Source of the DNA: SZUA-430 sp046153995
Lineage (GTDB): Bacteria; Pseudomonadota; Alphaproteobacteria; Micropepsales; Micropepsaceae
DNA length: 8,664 nt
Direction of reading: 5' to 3'
Assembly: GCA_046153995.1 (NCBI GenBank)
Contig: JBJXEH010000178.1
Coordinates: 1-8,664 of the forward strand
A program made the position numbers and the translations under genes. Shown here piece after piece: positions 6,307 through 8,664 of this stretch. The notes under the pieces were generated by a model, which saw only the letters and a list, made by a program, of their open reading frames with translations, ran no database searches and was not told the DNA's origin. How positions within the stretch are numbered: position 1 is the first letter of the stretch; the number at the start of each line of letters is the position of its first letter.

Positions 6307-7499
6307 TGCCGGCGTTTCGTACGATCGATCAGCTGGAGGCCAAGGGTAAGCGCGTTCTCGTTCGTGCCGATTTGAACGTTCCGATGAAGGATGGTGCGGT
6401 TACTGACACGGCGCGCATCGATCAGGCTGCTACGACGATCCGCGATTTGGTCGCAAAGGGCGCACGCGTCGTGGTGCTGTCGCATTTCGGGCGGCCGGAG
6501 GGCAAGCGCGTCGAGAGTATGTCGTTGGAAGCCATCGTGCCGGCGCTTTCGAAGGCGGTTGGTAAGGCGGTTTCGTTCGCGAACGATTGTATCGGGCCGG
6601 ACGCCGAGAAGGCCGTGAATGCAATGAAGGACGGCGACGTTCTGCTGCTTGAGAACACGCGCTTTCATGGCGAGGAAGAAAAGAACGAGGCGCGCTTTGT
6701 GGCGGCGCTGGCGAAGCTTGGCGATGCGTATGTCAACGACGCGTTCTCGGCTGCGCATCGCGCGCATGCGACGACGGAGGGGTTGGCGCACCGGCTGCCT
6801 GCGTTCGCGGGGCGCGGGATGCAGGCGGAGCTTGAGGCGCTTGGTCGCGTGCTTGAGAAACCACAGCACCCGGTTGTCGCGATCGTCGGCGGCGCGAAGG
6901 TTTCTTCGAAACTTGCGGTGCTTGAGAACTTGATCGCTAAGGTCGATGCGCTGGTTATCGGCGGGGGCATGGCGAACACGTTTTTGAAGGCGCAGGGTTT
7001 GCCGATCGGCAAGTCGCTGCATGAGCCCGCGCTACTCGACAAGGCGCGCGAAATCATGGCGAAGGCCAAGGCACGGGACTGCGCGATCGTGTTGCCGAGC
7101 GACGGCGTGGTGGCGAAGGAGCTCAAGACGATGGCGGCGGCGAAGACGCTGCCGATCGCGCAGACCCCGGACGACGGCATGATCCTGGACATTGGGACTG
7201 ACTCGATTGCCACGATTGCGGCGCGGCTCGAGACGGCGAAGACGGTCGTTTGGAACGGGCCGGTCGGCGCGTTCGAGACGCCGCCGTTCGACAACGGGAC
7301 GAACGCGGTGGCGCGGCATGTTGCGATGCTGACGAAGGTTGGCCAGATGGTGTCGGTTGCCGGTGGCGGCGATACGCTGGCGGCGCTGGCGCACGCGGGC
7401 GCGGAAGACGGGTTTACGTACTGTTCGACGGCGGGTGGTGCGTTTTTGGAATGGCTTGAGGGCAAAGACCTGCCGGGCGTGAAAGCGCTTGGCGCGTGA
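6306..7499 (+). CDS. pgk: Phosphoglycerate kinase
   Basis: Transfers phosphate between 1,3-bisphosphoglycerate and ADP, forming 3-phosphoglycerate and ATP; in gluconeogenic or Calvin use it runs in reverse. It is a 397-aa two-domain cytosolic monomer. The N-terminal substrate domain shows VRADLNVP (Asp22, Asn24), Arg37, LSHFGRPEGK (His60, Arg63), LLLENTRFHGEEEKNE (Arg119) and YVNDAFSAAHRAHAT (Arg152). The C-terminal nucleotide domain shows VAIVGGAKVSSKL (198-202), IGGGMANTFL, WNGPVGAFE..PFDNGT (316-332) and SVAGGGDTLAAL (350-361). All catalytic residues are present. ATG 6306 shares its A with the gap stop (TGATG) and gives the standard N-terminus FRTIDQLEAKGKRVLVRADL. The frame is open further upstream inside gap, but that stretch is not Pgk-like. 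No separate ribosome site is evident, so translation is probably coupled to gap. Confidence 0.97.
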   Translation: MPAFRTIDQLEAKGKRVLVRADLNVPMKDGAVTDTARIDQAATTIRDLVAKGARVVVLSHFGRPEGKRVESMSLEAIVPALSKAVGKAVSFANDCIGPDAEKAVNAMKDGDVLLLENTRFHGEEEKNEARFVAALAKLGDAYVNDAFSAAHRAHATTEGLAHRLPAFAGRGMQAELEALGRVLEKPQHPVVAIVGGAKVSSKLAVLENLIAKVDALVIGGGMANTFLKAQGLPIGKSLHEPALLDKAREIMAKAKARDCAIVLPSDGVVAKELKTMAAAKTLPIAQTPDDGMILDIGTDSIATIAARLETAKTVVWNGPVGAFETPPFDNGTNAVARHVAMLTKVGQMVSVAGGGDTLAALAHAGAEDGFTYCSTAGGAFLEWLEGKDLPGVKALGA

Positions 7500-7513
7500 A
7501 TGGGAGAGAAACA

Positions 7514-8530
7514 ATGAGCGAACTTGAAAAGAACGCACGGCGAATGGTGGCTGCCGGCAAAGGTATCCTTGCTGCCGACGAAAGCACCACGACAATCGGG
7601 AAGCGGTTCGATGCGATCGGCGTCGTGTCGACCGAGACGAGCCGGCGCGACTATCGGGAGTTGATGTTCCGCACGGGCGCGATGAAGGAGTTCATCTCCG
7701 GCGTTATTCTTTACGACGAGACGATTTGGCAGGACGCAGCCGACGGGACGCCGCTGGTCAAAGTCATAGCCGATGCGGGTGCGCTGCCGGGCATCAAGGT
7801 CGATGAGGGGACCGAGGCCCTGCCCGGCTCGCCGAAGGAGTTGATCACGAAGGGGCTCGACGGGCTCTCGAAGCGGCTGCCGAAATACTACGAGCGCGGC
7901 GCGCGGTTCGCGAAGTGGCGCGGCGTGATCGACATCGGTGCGGGTATCCCCTCGCACAATTGCGTACATGCGAACGCGCATGCGCTGGCGCGCTACGCGG
8001 CGCTCTGCCAGCAGGCGAACATCGTGCCGATCGTGGAGCCGGAAGTGATGATGGACGGCGAGCACGATATCGACCGCTGCTATGGCGTCACCGAATGGGT
8101 GCTGAACGAGACGTTTCGGGAACTCTACTACGCGGGTGTGAAGCTCGAAGGCATTGTGCTGAAACCGAACATGGCGATCGCGGGCAAGAAGGCGGCGAAG
8201 CGGGCGGGCGTTCAGGAGGTTGCCGAGACGACATTGCGGATGCTGAAAAACTGCGTGCCGCCGTCGGTGCCGGGCATCGCGTTTCTGTCGGGCGGACAGT
8301 CGGACGAAGAGGCGACGGCGCATCTCGACGCGATGAACAAGATGGGCCCGCTGCCGTGGGCGCTCACCTTCTCCTACGGCCGCGCGCTGCAAGCCGCGCC
8401 GCAGAAGGCGTGGTCCGGCAAGCACGAGAACGTCGCCGCAGCGCAGCGCGCGCTCGCGCATCGCGCGCGCATGAACGGCCTCGCGAGCCTCGGCAAGTGG
8501 GCGCAGGGCCTTGAGAAGGAAGCTGCGTAA
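7514..8530 (+). CDS. fba: Fructose-bisphosphate aldolase, class I
   Basis: Schiff-base aldolase that cleaves or forms fructose 1,6-bisphosphate from dihydroxyacetone phosphate and glyceraldehyde 3-phosphate, without a metal. It has 338 aa and belongs to the animal/plant-like class I family rather than the zinc class II enzymes. Catalytic residues are visible: LAADEST (Asp22), PGIKVDEG (Lys95), FAKWRGV (Lys134), VPIVEPEVMMDG (Glu175) and the Schiff-base lysine in GIVLKPNM (Lys217). The phosphate-binding LSGGQSDEEAT (258-268) and LTFSYGRALQ (284-293) are conserved. The C-terminus ends EKEAA and lacks the terminal Tyr of vertebrate enzymes. ATG 7514 has GGGAGAG about 5 nt upstream and gives the expected SELEKNARRMVAAGKGILAAD start; an in-frame GTG at 7496 overlaps the pgk stop and is less likely. 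It lies 14 nt after pgk and its stop abuts the thiE frame. Confidence 0.97.
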   Translation: MSELEKNARRMVAAGKGILAADESTTTIGKRFDAIGVVSTETSRRDYRELMFRTGAMKEFISGVILYDETIWQDAADGTPLVKVIADAGALPGIKVDEGTEALPGSPKELITKGLDGLSKRLPKYYERGARFAKWRGVIDIGAGIPSHNCVHANAHALARYAALCQQANIVPIVEPEVMMDGEHDIDRCYGVTEWVLNETFRELYYAGVKLEGIVLKPNMAIAGKKAAKRAGVQEVAETTLRMLKNCVPPSVPGIAFLSGGQSDEEATAHLDAMNKMGPLPWALTFSYGRALQAAPQKAWSGKHENVAAAQRALAHRARMNGLASLGKWAQGLEKEAA

Positions 8531-8664
8531 TCCGCTGCCGTCTCTACCTCGTCACGCCGCCAACGCTCGACGCTTCGTTCGACGAGGCGTTGAAACGCGC
8601 GCTTGGTGCGGGCGATATCGCATCGTTGCAGCTGCGCCTTAAGGACGTTTCTGACGACGAGATT
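8530..8664 (+). CDS. thiE: Thiamine-phosphate synthase, N-terminal fragment, non-canonical start
   Basis: ThiE joins the pyrimidine and thiazole moieties to make thiamine phosphate, the precursor of the cofactor used by transketolase at the head of this operon. Only about 45 codons are visible before the window ends. They show the first barrel strand RLYLVTPP and, after ALKRALGAGDIA, the second strand LQLRLKD followed by SDDEI, as in alphaproteobacterial ThiE. The frame is closed upstream by TGA at 8512-8514, and between there and LYLVTP there is no ATG, GTG or TTG. The best start is ATC at 8530-8532, whose A is the last base of the fba stop (TAATC, where TAATG would be usual), with AAGGA at 8516-8520 nine nt upstream. 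The next in-frame TTG (8590) would delete the first strand. The family call is good for a fragment; the start is uncertain. Confidence 0.8.
   Translation, partial: MRCRLYLVTPPTLDASFDEALKRALGAGDIASLQLRLKDVSDDEI

Noticed and set aside
6665..8461. Antisense open frame of 598 codons opposite pgk and fba
   Set aside because: Spans two real genes and their junction on the other strand, with low-complexity basic composition; a codon-bias artefact.
1..8664. CRISPR arrays, tRNA or rRNA genes, insertion sequences
   Set aside because: No regularly spaced repeats, cloverleaf-like segments, transposase-like proteins or terminal inverted repeats were seen.

Overview
The window reads as GC-rich alphaproteobacterial chromosome, most likely Hyphomicrobiales (Rhizobiales). 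The basis is the order transketolase, GAPDH, phosphoglycerate kinase, class I fructose-bisphosphate aldolase, thiE, which I associate with Bradyrhizobium/Rhodopseudomonas-type genomes, plus high GC codon use and very tight gene spacing. The species cannot be named from this sequence alone.

Left part (1-1257, minus strand): the N-terminal 419 codons of a membrane-anchored DUF885 protein, cut by the window edge. It diverges from a type II toxin-antitoxin pair, higB-higA (1435-2142, plus strand). The two genes overlap at TGATG and are preceded by two inverted repeats that look like operators. The toxin gene appears broken: its best N-terminus (ATG at 1435) and the rest of the protein lie in different frames, separated by one extra A in an AAAA run at 1492-1495. 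The antitoxin is intact. Converging on higA, with an 18-bp gap, is an unrecognised 258-aa cytosolic protein (2161-2937, minus strand). These three genes look like an accessory islet beside the housekeeping operon.

Middle (2938-3293): a 356-bp non-coding stretch upstream of tkt. It holds a perfect 9-bp-arm palindrome (3013-3033), a GC-rich hairpin followed by T runs (3181-3215), a second perfect palindrome (3236-3256) and a short hairpin just before the tkt start. This is the likely control region of the operon.

Right part (3294-8664, plus strand): tkt - gap - pgk - fba - thiE (partial). The spacings are 10 nt, a TGATG overlap, 14 nt and a TAATC junction, so the genes are almost certainly one transcription unit. 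The first four supply the lower part of glycolysis/gluconeogenesis and the sugar-phosphate rearrangements shared with the pentose phosphate or Calvin cycle. Transketolase needs thiamine diphosphate, and thiE makes thiamine phosphate, which gives a metabolic link to the last gene. The thiE frame has no ATG, GTG or TTG before its conserved first strand; the only well-placed candidate start is ATC at 8530, behind a good Shine-Dalgarno sequence.

No strikingly new multi-gene system is visible. The most interesting points are the frameshifted toxin beside an intact antitoxin, the apparent non-canonical thiE start, and the palindromes and hairpins upstream of tkt.
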